64,000 nucleotides of DNA from Ottelia alismoides (lineage: Eukaryota; Streptophyta; Magnoliopsida; Alismatales; Hydrocharitaceae). Of the stretch, positions 1-12,060 are shown piece by piece. The notes beneath the pieces were generated by a model, which searched no databases, was not told where the DNA came from, and saw nothing but the letters and a program-made list of their open reading frames with translations. The position numbers were made by a program, and so were the translations under genes. The DNA lies in assembly GCA_037367405.1 (NCBI GenBank), contig JAZKJV010003259.1:715001-779000 (forward strand). Reading direction: 5' to 3'. Within the stretch, counting starts at the first letter, position 1; each line of letters begins with the position of its first letter.

Positions 1-102
1 TCCATACATATAATCAAACTTGGACGAAAATACTGCACGGCATCAACTCCAACTATAATCTGCATAATGCTGGAAAAACCAAACTGAAGCATACCATCGG
101 AT

Positions 103-333
103 TCACTCTTCCTCCACCATATCTGGCATCGCATTCGGGTCAATATACACCATTCTCGTCTCGCCTTGTTCGTTGTGGTAATGAGCCCTCGTATAAACAC
201 CTAGGCTCTGGCCGACTCGAACATCTTTTGTGCTTGGTGTACCGGTGCACGTAGGCATCCCCATCATCTTCGCCTCAAGTTGGTAGTCGTCGCAGGCAAT
301 AAGCAAGAATGCCACTACGGCTTCTCCTTCTTT
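103..333 (-). CDS. Possible terminal exon of an unrecognised protein
   Basis: On the minus strand an open frame runs from just after a CTGCAGTAG (a plausible splice acceptor) at about 334-342 to a stop at 103. The 77 codons look like real protein: mixed composition, a cysteine pair (IACDDYQ, MPTCTG) and an acidic C-terminus ending in VEEE. There is no ATG in frame; the first in-frame start-like codon is GTG at 315, so if real it is a last exon whose upstream part is displaced. It abuts the 470-bp tandem repeat that begins near 360, so the gene is probably broken there. I do not recognise the family. It could also be a captured gene fragment. Confidence 0.25.
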   Translation of the reverse strand, partial: KEGEAVVAFLLIACDDYQLEAKMMGMPTCTGTPSTKDVRVGQSLGVYTRAHYHNEQGETRMVYIDPNAMPDMVEEE

Positions 334-359
334 CTACTGCAGCATCTTTAGATCCTTAC

Positions 360-1468
360 GATCATTCTTATTCTTGTGTTGCTGCCTCTGCATATTGAAC
401 GTGGAAGGATCGACTACAAGAGGCAGTATAATCTCCCTCTAAGATCTCATGAGATACCTTCATGTGACCATGAAGGCCCTTCTCGGAAGAGAAGGCCATG
501 TTGCGGCATAAGCAACTGAAGTTCACAGCTCAAGCAACTGAAGGCCAGGTTATGAACTACAATTGAACCATGTTGGCATAAGATTGACTTTTTCTTCACT
601 TTTTTAAAGGAAATTATATAATTGGTATAAATTGAATGAATTGATTTGATGGACAACATATTGATAAAGCATTAAATTATTTAAGTATATATATCTTCTC
701 TATTTTATATACTTCTCTTTCTCTAATATCTATATGCACACATAGTGAACCAATTGTAATTTACCTTCCTATTTACCCCTTTATGGTTTGCTCTTAAATG
801 CGAAAGCTTCTTATTTTTTATATATGATTATTCTTGTTCTTCTGTTGCTGCCTCTGCATATTGAACGTGGAAGGATCGACTGCAAGAGACAGTATAATCT
901 TCCTCTAAGACCTCATGAGATACATTCATGTGACCGTGAAGGCCCTTCTCGAAAGAGAAGGCCATATTGCAGCATAAGCAACTGAAGCTCACAACTCAAG
1001 CAACTGAAGGTCAGGTTATGAACTACAATTGGACCATGTTGGCACAAGATGGACTTTTTCTTCACTTTTTTAAAGGAAATTATATAATTAGTATAGATTG
1101 AATGAATTGATCGTTTGATGGACAACATACTGATCAAGGATTAAATTATTTAAGTATATACATCTTCTTTATTTTGTATACTTCTCTTTCTCTAATATCT
1201 AGATGCACACATAGTGAACCAATTGTAGTTTACCTTCCTATTTACCCCTTCATGATTTGCTCTTAAGTGCGCGAGCTTCTTATGTTTTATATACGATCAT
1301 TCTAGTTCTTGTGCTGCCGCCTCTGCATATTAAACGTGGAAGGATCGACTGCAAGAGGCAATATAATCTCCTTCTAAGACCTCATGAGATACCTTCATGT
1401 GACAGTGAAGGCCTTTCTCGGAAGAGAACGCCATGTTGCAGCATAAGCAACTGAAGCTCATAGCTCAA
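360..1468. repeat. Tandem array, ~470-bp unit, two and a third copies
   Basis: The segment beginning with GATCATTCTT and running through TTGCTGCCTCTGCATATTG, GTGGAAGGATCG and CCTCATGAGATAC recurs at about 360, 826 and 1295. Copies are similar but not identical. The third copy stops near 1468 after CAACTGAAGCTCATAGCTC. Each unit can be read as a short open frame of about 65-74 codons on either strand, but these frames simply follow the repeat and are not supported as genes. Confidence 0.85.
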
Positions 1469-3038
1469 GCACTATCGTCGATCGATCCCCTTTCCTTTCT
1501 CTTCCGACACTTCTTTCAGGATTTGACACCATCTCGACCATTGACACCTTCATGCGATTTCTTGGGCTTCTCCTCCTTCATCTTCGACTAGGAAATCTTG
1601 AGATTGTTTATGATTATGATAAGTGTTCCATCGCATTGGTTATGAACTTCAGTGGCATTAGGATGAAAGCTCGGGTTTTAGAGTTGTAAATGGCTAGACA
1701 TGGAGAAAATCAACTGCGGATGAATCTTATGTGAACATGAACAACAATATATTGATAAGTAGTAGTGAATAGATGATGATCCTTTAATTAAAATCTCACC
1801 TTCTGTAGAAACGATAATAAATCTTTCGGTGGTCAAATCTGTAACAAATTTTCAAAGATTGTTTTCCAAATCTGTTAATTATCATATTTGTTTCATTAGA
1901 ATTTGATTTATTAGAATTTGATTTATTTGTTTATTTTTTGTATATCTTATTTATAAGTTGCTTTAATATTTAGATTTAATTATAATATTACATCAAAAAT
2001 TTCAAAAAGGGATTTGTGTAGACTTTTTAAGGCAGATAATTAAAGCTAATATTTATTAAGTTTTGAATGTTATATGATAGTCTAAATATGTATCGCTTTT
2101 TTATATTCATTTATTCATTAATTGATTAAGAATTGAGATTAAAATGCCAGCTATCCTTGAAAGTCATTTTTATTACATTACTTCAAATCCTCGTTTTATC
2201 CTAATTATGGTTGCTAATCAGCTCGTGATAATAAAAGGATAAACAATTATATGTTATTTTCTAAGAATTACATAATTAAGTTCTTGATAATAAAATGATA
2301 AATAACTATATACTATTGTCCAAGAATTACATAATTAAGGAAGCTAACAAAGTATAGTAAGAAACTAAACACTGCATCATCACTTAATTTTGCATTATTG
2401 CACAATCGAGGTCGCAATGAAAACTGCATGTAATCGACATTGCAAAGGGGAAAACATACAAAAATGATAATGTGCACACATAAAAATAAACGAAATAATG
2501 TTGGCATACCTATCTAGATTAAATAAGAATCCCAAAGAGAAGGCGACAAGAGTTGAAGGGAAGCTTTGATAATATCCATTGCAAAGCATAGATGAGCTCA
2601 TCTTCTCTCACATCGTTTGGTGTTGATCTCTCTCTCTCTCTCTATCTATCTATCTCGCCACTAAGTTGATTGTAATTATAAGGATCCATAAAGATTCTAA
2701 ATTTTAGTTATTTTCACATTTACTTGATTAAAATCCCTTTACTTGCTCATCCAGTCTTAAATATTTCTCGTACATAACATAGATTTGAGCAAGAATTCAC
2801 GTAGTTAAACCTACTTATAATGGGAAAAGACTTAGTACATAACAAGTATTTCCAACCATTCATGGAATTGATGATATAATGACCTTTATGGTGATTTTTA
2901 CAGCTTTTCTATGCATAAAAGCATTAGTTGGTAGGTCTCTAACATGCATAATTTAGAGTAGAATATAGAAAAATGAAACAAAGGGATTAGATAATGCTTA
3001 TTATATATCCACGACATTCATGCAATCTAAGTGTGTAG
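1469..3038. other. AT-rich intergenic DNA with a small tandem duplication
   Basis: No gene is visible. A 59-bp AT-rich unit starting GATAATAAAA is duplicated in tandem at 2226-2284 and 2285-2340. A CT/CTAT microsatellite lies at about 2625-2655. The remainder is AT-rich sequence without recognisable coding or repeat structure. Confidence 0.6.
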
Positions 3039-3276
3039 TTAAGAGCAAACCATAAAGGGGTAAATAGGAAGGTGAACTGCAATTGGTTCATTATGTGTGC
3101 ATCCAGATATTAGAGAAAGAGAAATATACAAAATAGAGAAGTTGTATATACTTAAATAATTTAATGCTTGATCAGTATGTTGTCCATCAAACGATCAATT
3201 CATTCAATCTAAATACCAATTATATAATTTCCTTTAAAAAGGTGAAGTAAAAGTCCATCTTGTGCCAACATGGTCC
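3039..3276 (-). repeat. Inverted partial copy of the 470-bp repeat
   Basis: Read on the minus strand, this segment repeats about 240 bp of the upstream tandem unit, including the blocks TTTACCCCTTTATGGTTTGC and GGACAACATACTGATCAAGC. It is the only copy in opposite orientation, 1.6 kb from the array, and it stops at ACATGGTCC, where similarity ends abruptly. The arrangement could let the array and this copy pair as a long hairpin. Confidence 0.8.
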
Positions 3277-3334
3277 GTAAGCTAAGAAATAATGTCAAAA
3301 ACATTATTCAAGAATTTTTTGGATGCTTATAGAT

Positions 3335-4212
3335 TAGGGATGAAAACGAATGTGAATATATTCGTATCCGATCCGCTATCATATTTATTATGTACCTATT
3401 TTGACATTCGTATTTGTTTTAAAATGGATGCGGATATGATATCACTTTGACATTTGTTAATATTCGCATTTGTATTCGTATATTCGTTTCCGTACATAAG
3501 TATAGCAATATATTTATTTATAACTGCGCGTAGCAACATTTATGATTGCATTCACCATTGTTGATATAATTGTTGTGAAACTACTATATCTAATATGGGG
3601 TTGATGGGGTTGTCCCCTGAGGGTAGCCAACATGGTTGCCCCGCCCTATTATTGGGCAATTTTTTTATTTTTTTCAAAAAATATTATCATGTAATTTCAT
3701 CCTTATATCCCTCCTATATGTCACTCGAATTTCGTCTGAAACAGAGACTCCTACGGCCTCCATCTAGATAAGGTTGATTTAAAAAATCCTGCGACCGTTA
3801 AAAAAATGACGTCTGGATGGAGGCTGTAGGAGTTTCTATTTCTGACGAAATTCGAATGACATATAGGAGGGATATAGAGATGAATATACAAGGTGATATT
3901 TTTCCAAAAATTTAAAAAAATTTGCGAAAAATAGGGTGAGGGTAGCCATGTTGGCTACCACTAGGGGGCAGCCCCATTTTTCCCATCTAATATACCTATT
4001 TCATGTGTAAATCAACTTAAACATGTATATTTAATTAATCTATTAAAAATTTATGTTATTATTCGTATTCAATTCATATTCATTTTACATTCGTATTCAT
4101 TTTTAAGGGTATGGTAACACATTTTTTACATTCGTCAATATTCGTATTTTAAAGTGGATAAGGATATGATTATACTTATATTCGCATCCTCATCCGACTG
4201 TTTTCATCCCTA
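3335..4212. mobile_element. hAT-type MITE (contains a nested MULE-MITE)
   Basis: The left end is TAGGGATGAAAACGAATG and the right end, read inverted, is TAGGGATGAAAACAGTCG. The flanking 8-bp sequences TTATAGAT (3327-3334) and TTTTAGAT (4213-4220) match at 7 of 8 positions, as expected for a hAT target duplication. The interior is rich in ATTCGTATTC-like words. No transposase frame is present. A truncated relative is at 37698-38300. Confidence 0.8.
3597..3984. mobile_element. Foldback MULE-MITE nested in the hAT MITE
   Basis: A 388-bp element is flanked by a perfect 9-bp target duplication ATCTAATAT (3588-3596 and 3985-3993). It is an imperfect palindrome over most of its length. The outer arms are GGGTAGCCAACATGGTTGCC and its inverse; the inner arms around CGAATTTCGTC...GACGAAATTCG flank a short centre near 3790. 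The 9-bp duplication and long terminal inverted repeats fit a Mutator-like non-autonomous element. Confidence 0.88.
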
Positions 4213-4349
4213 TTTTAGATAGTCGTACACAAAAACATGCAAACGAAACTAAAGCAATGAGTTCCGACTCTGATGGTGTCTTGTTCAAAATAATGATGTT
4301 AATTCCAAAAAACTGCTTCCATATTTATTTCGTGAGATGCCAAAGTACC

Positions 4350-4388
4350 GTGTGTGTGTGTATATATATATAAATATATATATATATA
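4350..4388. repeat. (TG)n(TA)n microsatellite
   Basis: An alternating TG run passes into TA dinucleotides directly beside the inverted-repeat end that starts at about 4388. Confidence 0.9.
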
Positions 4389-4520
4389 GGGAAATTATCC
4401 AGTGAGCCCTGTGCCCATTTGAGATTAGATGAGCCCACTCATTTTTTACCATTATTTCGTATCTTTTTTAGATTAATAGGTATTTGTTTACAAGTGTTAT
4501 ATCATATTCTTACTAGTAGT
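4388..4520 (+). mobile_element. Left end of a DNA element split by the Copia insertion
   Basis: The sequence AAATTATCCAGTGAGCCCTG followed by TGCCCATTTGAG closely resembles the end at 15295 and, inverted, the end near 16845. The subterminal stretch TGTTATATCATATTCTTACT at 4495-4514 is repeated inverted near 15225-15245. The Copia element inserted at GTAGT within this DNA element, so the remainder resumes at 15092. Its right end is not clearly identified. Confidence 0.55.
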
Positions 4521-5560
4521 TGTTGGAAATGCGAGCCCACGGCGAGCCATTATGCAATAAATGTTATTGCAATTCACTCCTTAATCTGAAATGAAGAATA
4601 CATAATTTGCATAATAGGTCCCTTAGTACAATTAGGGTTATGTACCATGGCCATCTTGATGATCATACAGCTGTTGATTCAACTATTGAATCATAGAGGC
4701 TGGTGCTTGAATAAATATCTAAAGAGTTAGATTGAGGACTCATCAAGCACCGTCAGATGATTGTTAAGAGATGTTCTCCAGCCTGAGTAGGAGATGGCAA
4801 TCCTTATCTCTGAAGGCTGATATCTGACCGACCTCTTGATGCAGGTCCTCTGTATAGGAATAGAGATTCGGAGGTGTCAGATTAGTTAGGTCAAAGAGTT
4901 GACTTAACGAGATCGAGATAACCAAAGTCCTATATCGTATGCTGTCATGATATAGGCACGCATCCTCTGACCGGAGACAGATGTGTTGCTATATGTCTAA
5001 GTATGTACATTTGGCAGACCAATAGGTTGATGACCTAATCAAGGTCTATACACCAGCGCGCTGGTGTGCATATAAGGGCATATGAGTAATACGATCTCTC
5101 AAAGGGATCATACAGGTTCAATTACTGAACCGGAAGACATGAGCTCACTCATGAGATATTGGGAAGAATCAAATTCCGTGCGCACGGTCGTCTCGCTTCG
5201 AAAGCTTGACTGAATTTGTAGGTTTGATATATACTTTTGGAAAGTATATGATCAAGACCTAGGTATGATATATGCTTTTGGAAAGTATATGATCAATACC
5301 GACTCCCAATGATCGAATGAGAAACTTATTGATAAAATCATGAAGTAGACAGTATAAAGTTGATCCAATACTTCGGGTTTAGTCTGAGTCTTCCAGTATG
5401 CAGGATGTACAGGTATTGGGAATACCTGAGGGTGATGTGATCATAAACGATTGTATAACCATGACGCTTCCATTCCTAGGGAGTGATGAAACGGGTCTGG
5501 ATTTTAGTGACTCCTCTCAGTAGAGAAGTGATCTGATCTTGGTCCAAGTGTTGGACATTG

Positions 5561-6260
5561 ATCTGAATGTGATTCAGATACAATGAGAAGATTAGATTTA
5601 CGGTCTTGATTTAATCAAGCATCTATGGGAGGCCCGCGATCTGGATTTGAGATACGATCTCAATATCCATGTCACTATACGTGGAACAATACAATCGCCC
5701 TGTCCTTATCTCCAAGTATCTGCGGAGAAAGCGCATTATCCTTGAAGGAGTTCATGGATAATTCTATTGTTGATATATGTATCCGAGCATTGAGAAAATG
5801 GATGATTAAATGTGATTTAATTATCATGAGTAATATGAATTTGATTCATATTATAAAGAGAGTTATCTTAGATAATTAAATGAGATTTAATTATCAAAGA
5901 TGTAAATAATGTGAATGTGATTCATATTATTTGGACACAAGAGAATAGAGATCCAAGATGATTAAATATGATTTAATTATCATGGATATGAATAATGTGG
6001 ATAGCAATATCCATATTAGTCATATATATTATAAATGTGATTTATAATATATAAGAGAGAGCTATTTGTAATTTACATTTGTTAATTAAATGTTAATGTG
6101 AATTGGATTCACATTGGACATCAAATTGAAAATTTAATTTACATTTTTGTTTTGGGTTGTGAATGTGATTCACAATTTTTTCAATGGCATGATTGCAATG
6201 TTCACAAAATAAATTGGATTTATTTTTTGTGAAATAATTTGCAACAAAAGTTGTTGCAAA
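5561..6260. repeat. Series of triloop dyads in the 5' LTR
   Basis: At least eleven inverted repeats follow one another, mostly with a 3-nt spacer. Examples with perfect arms: ATCTGAAT-GTG-ATTCAGAT (5561-5579), GATAATTAAAT-GAG-ATTTAATTATC (5871-5895), TATATTATAAAT-GTG and its inverse (6026-6052), AATGTGAAT-TGG-ATTCACATT (6095-6115), TTGTGAAT-GTG-ATTCACAA (6157-6175), TTGCAACAA-AAG-TTGTTGCAA (6239-6259). Near-perfect ones lie at 5802-5826, 5831-5852, 5906-5932, 5958-5983, 5994-6017 and 6201-6233. The core AAT-GTG-ATT or a variant recurs at the centre of many. The same series is at 13482-14181 in the 3' LTR. Confidence 0.85.
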
Positions 6261-6579
6261 TAATGGAGATTACATAAAAGGTGAAATAGCCACCTTCCTA
6301 ATGGAGGAGGGTGGACGGCCACCACTCCCATTAGGAAAGGGAGGCCGTCCCCCCTCTCCACATGGAAGGAGGCTTTCTCTCCTTTCATTATCTCCATGTA
6401 TTGATGATTTAATTTTGTAATTAAATTGTGTTGATTTATCAACATATATTTAATTTAAATTAAATTAATTGTTGTTGTGTTTTTAGCAACAAATCATGAC
6501 CATTGAAAGAAACAAAAATTGATGTGGACCATTGGATTTGTGTTGACACATGGATTGAGATCCATGGATCCCAAAACCC

Positions 6580-6587
6580 TATAAAAG
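6580..6587 (+). promoter_or_regulatory. TATA box of the 5' LTR promoter
   Basis: TATAAAAG lies in the context CCAAAACCCTATAAAAGGAG, followed about 25-30 bp downstream by a CT-rich stretch that would hold the transcript start. The identical box is at 14501-14508 in the 3' LTR. Confidence 0.7.
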
Positions 6588-7167
6588 GAGAGGCACTCCA
6601 TTGCTCTTCTTGACACATAAGTTGAGGCAACAAATCTCTCTCTCTCTCATTCTCTCTACACGTCCTCTCTCCATCTCTCTCATGTGGTCGTCCACCATGG
6701 ATGCCCCAGAGAGGTTCTCCATCGCCGCGGCATCGTCGTTATGCTGCCCGATGGTTTGCTCGTGGATCTCCGTCTCCTTCGGTGCGCCCCGCTCGTGAAG
6801 AAGATATCGGATCTCGTGTGTCGAGATCAGGAGATCCGCCGCTTGGATCATCAACATGGATTGCGAGAAGCACGCGGTTCATCCCCGCGCTCGCAAGCGT
6901 CTCCTCCGTCGGATCGGACTTGAGACAGGAGGTCTCTTTGTTTAGAGACTCGATCGCAACCACGCTTCAAGAGGTAAACCTAATACTTGTTTGTGGTTTG
7001 GATGAAACGATCCGAGAAGTGTTCTTGGATCATGTGGTTTCGTCGCATAGAAAATTTTTTAATTTCCGCTGCATAGAACAACTAGTACGACTAGTAGTTC
7101 TTCGTCGTATTCGATACGACGATCACGCTTCCGTGATGCGCTTAAGGATCTAACCATATCCTTCAAG

Positions 7168-7180
7168 TGGTATCAGAGCC
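7168..7180 (+). other. Primer binding site (initiator tRNA-Met)
   Basis: TGGTATCAGAGCC begins two bases after the LTR end. It matches the complement of the 3' end of plant initiator-tRNA-Met, the usual Copia primer. Confidence 0.95.
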
Positions 7181-10139
7181 TTAGGTCGATGGTTTCGAAT
7201 ATGATTCGAAAAACCGAGGACGACTTGGGTTCGTTAAGGTCGCGAAAGTTTTTATCGCATTTGATTTCGCAGATCTGTTTAGTAAATAAATTCGGCACTG
7301 TTTAAATTGTTTAAACACGAATTTAATACCTTGGATTTTGTTCTCCATTAAACAAGGAAACCATAGGATCTGAGTTTACGTAAATCGGATTTCGTATGCT
7401 CTAGATATGGTTGTTTTAATGAACATGTATGCACTGTCGCGGGAACTGTAGATCTGAACGTGATTAAAATGTTTATTACAGTTTAGACTTGCCTTGAAAT
7501 GCGTGTAACATCACTTGGGTTCTGTCCTAAATCAAGTTAGCAATCTATGAAAATTGAGTTTGCTTAATTTGGATTTAAATTGATTGAGATATGTTAATTT
7601 TAGTGAGTAGGGGTCCTTACTGAAATTACATTCCTAATCTAGAACCAAGTGATTGTCAATTAGTGAAATTAATTGTTAATTTCGTGAAATAATCTTGAAA
7701 AATATTTGTGAAATATTGAAACATGATTATTTGCCTAATTGACTTGGCCCCAACCAATTAATTGATTAAGATATGATCTAAATCATAATTGGAAACCACA
7801 ATCTTTCAAACTTGATGCTTGAATAGGATTTGGGAATTTGTCTAGCAAATTTCCTTATAATCAAAAATGTTTTGATTATTACTATATGGTACAATTTCGG
7901 TTGAAGAACCGATGATCATCTCAAGTACAAATTAATCAATTTGACATTATCCTTTCCCGAGGCGGATATGGTGCCTAGTCGGAGAGCATTGGGGTTGCGG
8001 GTTGCAACGTATGTGGTCCGTCCCACTCTCGTCGGTACTGGCCATGACAGCAGGTAGGGCCGGGATAATGTCCGAGGGATTAAGATGTATTTTTCTAATT
8101 ATTAAAATTCGAAATAATACGTATTTGAGATAATACCATAATTCAAGTAACTATTAAAATGTTTGTTGGATATTAATTGGATCATTAATTTAATATGATT
8201 AGATTAATTGGAATCCAATTAAAATTAAGACACTCTATTATAAATAGATGTGTTATTTCCCTTGGAAGAATTAATCATAATGAATATGATTTATAATGAT
8301 TAATTAGAATTTGAATATGATATGGAGGATCACATAAGTGACATCCATGGTCTCCCGTCAAGGCGAAGGGTTCCGTCGCCAGATATTGTATATAGGAGAC
8401 GCCTGTCCGAAGTGACAGCTCCTGCATACGATCCATTTGGATCGGGCTCTTCGCTTCTCGAAAGAGTAAGGACGTATGCGTAGTGACCCCAATATCGGGT
8501 CCTCATATTATTGGGGCGATATTGGATTGCGCATAGCGAGTTGTATTCCTGTTGACGGTTGGTTCAATTAATGACGGGTCAACATTGCCTTAGGGGTGGT
8601 GGGCCCGGGTGTTAAAGACCGAATTGGGAGATGCAAGTTGGACTTGCAAGGCGGAATGTGTTCCCGCTTCTTTTTATCCGAGTTGTAGGTTCTCATATTA
8701 TTGGGATGCAACAAAGATAAGGAAGGAGATCCCAGATCTTGTTGAGATATAATGGTAAGTATATCTCTTACATTGAAAGTGATTAAGGGAATGAGCTTTC
8801 AGTGTTGACAAGACAAGACAACTTTGATATAAAAATCCTAAATCAAAGTAAAATATATATATATATATTTATATATTTATGCAAATTTCTTATTTCAGAT
8901 AATCCTTCATTAAAACCCACTCAATGATATACTCAATAATAACCAGTGAAATATCTTGGATTGGACTCATGATCCAGATATTGTACTTGCAGTTGGACAC
9001 ATAATGTATGTGGTTGCAATGAGCAAGTTTCCTCATAATAATGAGGAATGACAATTAAATAGATAATAAGACTACAACCCTAGGGTTTGTATGTCTCTAT
9101 AGTCTTGATCTCTCATCGGATGTACTTTGGAAGTGACATGTCGATGATGATCGCAATTGTCAAATAATCCTTATAAAATTTATGAAGATATTCTGGCATA
9201 CATATGTGCTCTTGACATTTAACATGAATGAGATGGTTCACTGCATCATGCAGAATGGTGGCTCTATAAGAGATGATGTATTCAAATTGTTTGAGTACCT
9301 ACCTGAACCTATGTTTTAAGAGTTTAGATGGATGTAGATGATGAGTGTCATCATTCTACTATCTATACTCTGGTCATTCATGAAGCTTCATAATATTCAT
9401 ATTGTATGAATTTAATGAAGCATGTATAAATGTTGAAATGCTCTTACATAAGAGATCCTTAGTCTTAAGCAATGGTTGCTTATAGATAAAGGGAGCGCAG
9501 TGGAAGCATGGGTTGGACCCGAGTAAGAAGTATGGTCAAAGAGTTGACTATACATCTATGACTTCCATATGTCATCCGAAGAGTTGGATGAATGCCAATA
9601 CTGCAATAAGTTGATGTGTTGATAGTATGACTATCAAGTCTATCTAGAATCCTTAGAGAAGGACTCGGATGGAGCATCAGATTAATCTACATAAATCATT
9701 GATAAGATAAAGTCAAATAATTGTATCTCAATCTTCTGATGACATTTGCAATAGGTTGCATATGTTTTAGAAGACTGGAAAATTTGATCTTAAAGGTTTA
9801 TAGTTATCCACATGGATATTGATGCAATTGTTGCAACAATCTCTGTTGGATTGATAGACTTGTTAATTTCAGTGGGAGAGTCCTTAGTCTTAGAGAATGT
9901 CTCTATGACCTAGATATAAGAATACACTCATTGTTTGTTTCTAAATGTTGGAAATAAACATGAATTCTGAGGTAGAACTATCATAAAAAGTTATGATGGA
10001 GATATTTCAGATAGTAATCTAAAATCTAGTGGACTCCACTAAATTAGAAAATTAATGAATGGTTCATTAACATTTCTAAATACTGAAATTAAACCTTAAG
10101 ATCAATAGGAGGATGAAGATCATTTGACAATGATCTAGC
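7181..10139 (+). other. Untranslatable leader/gag region of the Copia element
   Basis: About 3 kb lies between the primer site and the first recognisable pol remnant. No gag or protease similarity could be read in any frame, and stops are frequent. A GC-richer block at about 7950-8070 and 8330-8700 (GGCGAAGGGTTCCGTCGCC, GTGACCCCAATATCGGGTC) stands out from its AT-rich surroundings but is not coding. A TA microsatellite is at about 8852-8880. Confidence 0.6.
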
Positions 10140-12060
10140 ATCAAGCCTTGGACATTTGTCTATTGATTTGATCAATAGACTAGTAAGAGATGAAACTTTA
10201 GAATGTCTAAAATTTCAAAACTTACATACTTATGAATATTGTATTCAAAGAAAAATGTCCAATACACCCTTCTTAGAGAAAGGTGTAAGATGTCAAGGTA
10301 TTCAGGATCTCATACATATTGATGTATGTAGATCATCTATATCATAGTAAACATTATGGTTATGTGATATCTGTTGATGATTATGTATGATATGAGATTT
10401 CTTCTCTTCACCTAAGAAACCTTTGAAATGTTCAAAGATTTCATTATTTTTGGTTTAGAACCAAAGCTTGAAGGAAGATAAAATGAATTTGATCTAATCT
10501 AGGTAGCAAGTACCTACTAGATAAATTCAAAGAATACCTTATAGAGATATGAATATCGCTTCTATCTCAATCCTCCTAACACACCTTAACTCAATAGAGT
10601 TATAGGTAGATACAATTGGATCATGTGTGACATGATCTTATCAATGATGAATTTTAGCATAATTATCCCTTAGTTTCCAGGTATATATGTGTAGTAGAGA
10701 CTACAATGTATATCCTTAATAAGGTTCCATGCAAGATGGAATCTAGCACTTGAGAGTGCTGCTTCATTAGGAAAATAAAGGATGGTATTGGATACCTACT
10801 TTCTGACCTTGAGATTCTTGAAATATCTCATCTCTGAGAATGTGATTCTTGGAGGTTGAGACTCTTGAGAATCAAGATGAAAATGAAGTGTAGGAACTCA
10901 TTTAATCTTGAAAAGATAATGAGGCTCCTAAAATTGGAAACTAAAAGGATAATTGAAGATGAAACACTAAAACCTCTTCAAATAAGTTTGAGGATGGATT
11001 CCATGTGTCAGAGAAATCTGACAATGATCGAACTTCATGTGATGAAGCTTTGAAGATCATAGCATGGATAGATGGATGTTAGCAATAAAAGTCTAATGTA
11101 GACTTCATGTACAAGTGTTGTATATGGACCCTCGAGGATCCACCTATATGGGTAAGACCCGTAAAGGTGTAAATGGATCTTCAAGAGAAAGGGAACCTGA
11201 TGAGAAGGTACATACCTTCAAAGCATAGTTCGTAGCAATGAGCTACACATGGAAGAGAAGACATTGCTTGCAATGAGACTTGCTTTTTCGGTGAACATGC
11301 TTAAAATCATCAGAATATTGCTAACCTTAGCTACACAACTTGACTGTTGCATCTTCGAGATGTAAGTCCAGATTGCATTCCTCTATGAATATCTCTCTGA
11401 GGATATTCACATGAAGTAGCCCCAGGGCTTCATGGTTGAGGAAAGCAAGGTGTGCAAGATAAGGAATCCATCTAAGGACTCAAATAAGCTTCTTTGAGAT
11501 GGACCATAAGATTTGATGAAATTATAAATGTTATGATTTCAAATAAAATCTTGATGAGCCATGCGAAGCTTAGTGGGAGTGCCTATGTGTTCATTGCGCT
11601 AAATATAGATGATATCCTGATCATTTAAAATGATATAAGGATAATAATAAGTGTTTTATAATCTGGTTATTCCATATCTTGAAATATGATTTCAAAGATA
11701 CCTCTTAGATCTTAGTTCTAAAGTTGTTCAGAAGCCAAGAGAAGAGGATAATTGGACTGTCACATTTGTAGTATACTTTGGACATATTCTATTCATAGAA
11801 ATTCCAAGAAAGGCTTCTAACCCTTAAGATATGGTACTGACCTATCTTAAGGGATAGCACCTCAAAGAGTTGAGGAAGTAAATGCTACAACTACTTGCAC
11901 TTGTGCATTAGTTACGAGAAGCTGAGTGTATGCTAGAGTGTACAAATACCAGATGTCTGTCATGCAGTGGGAGTAGTAAATTGTTACTAATCCTACTGTA
12001 GAGATAAAACACTTGATTGCAGTAATAACAAAATCTTCATAGATGAGGAGATTTTTGAGA
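10140..12060 (+). pseudogene. Degenerate Copia pol (integrase, RT, RNase H)
   Basis: GAG-pre-integrase and integrase: LGHLSIDLINRLVRD near 10147, then IHIDVC (10310) and KYLLDKFKEYL (10507-10540) correspond to the conserved Copia GH..D, HTDVCGP and GGEY regions; one Cys of the HHCC finger is replaced (TYEYC). RT: IRFDEIIN near 11510, SGSAYVFIALNIDDILII near 11574-11625 (family YVDDILLI with Y to N, V to I), then FSIHRNSKKGF and LRYGT near 11785-11835, matching the SKKGFLPFRHG region. The thread changes frame repeatedly and contains many stops. No product could be made. RNase H is too decayed to delimit. Confidence 0.88.

Larger units (their letters stand above)
4521..7165 (+). repeat. 5' LTR of the Copia element
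   Basis: It begins TGTTGGAAATGCGAGCCC and ends ATATCCTTCA, so the boundaries are TG...CA. A 40-bp motif (GATATATRCTTTTGGAAAGTATATGATCAA) is duplicated in tandem at about 5226-5308. A dense series of short dyads covers 5561-6260, and a TATA box lies at 6580. The region after the TATA box is CT-rich and then GC-rich; its frames of up to 150 codons (6701-7153) have no recognisable family and recur identically positioned in the 3' LTR. Confidence 0.97.

Noticed and set aside
6701..7153. 150-codon frame in the Copia LTR (repeated at 14622-15074)
   Set aside because: It is present in both LTRs because they are copies, has arginine/serine-rich composition of GC-rich leader DNA, and shows no family. 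Treated as non-coding R-U5 sequence.
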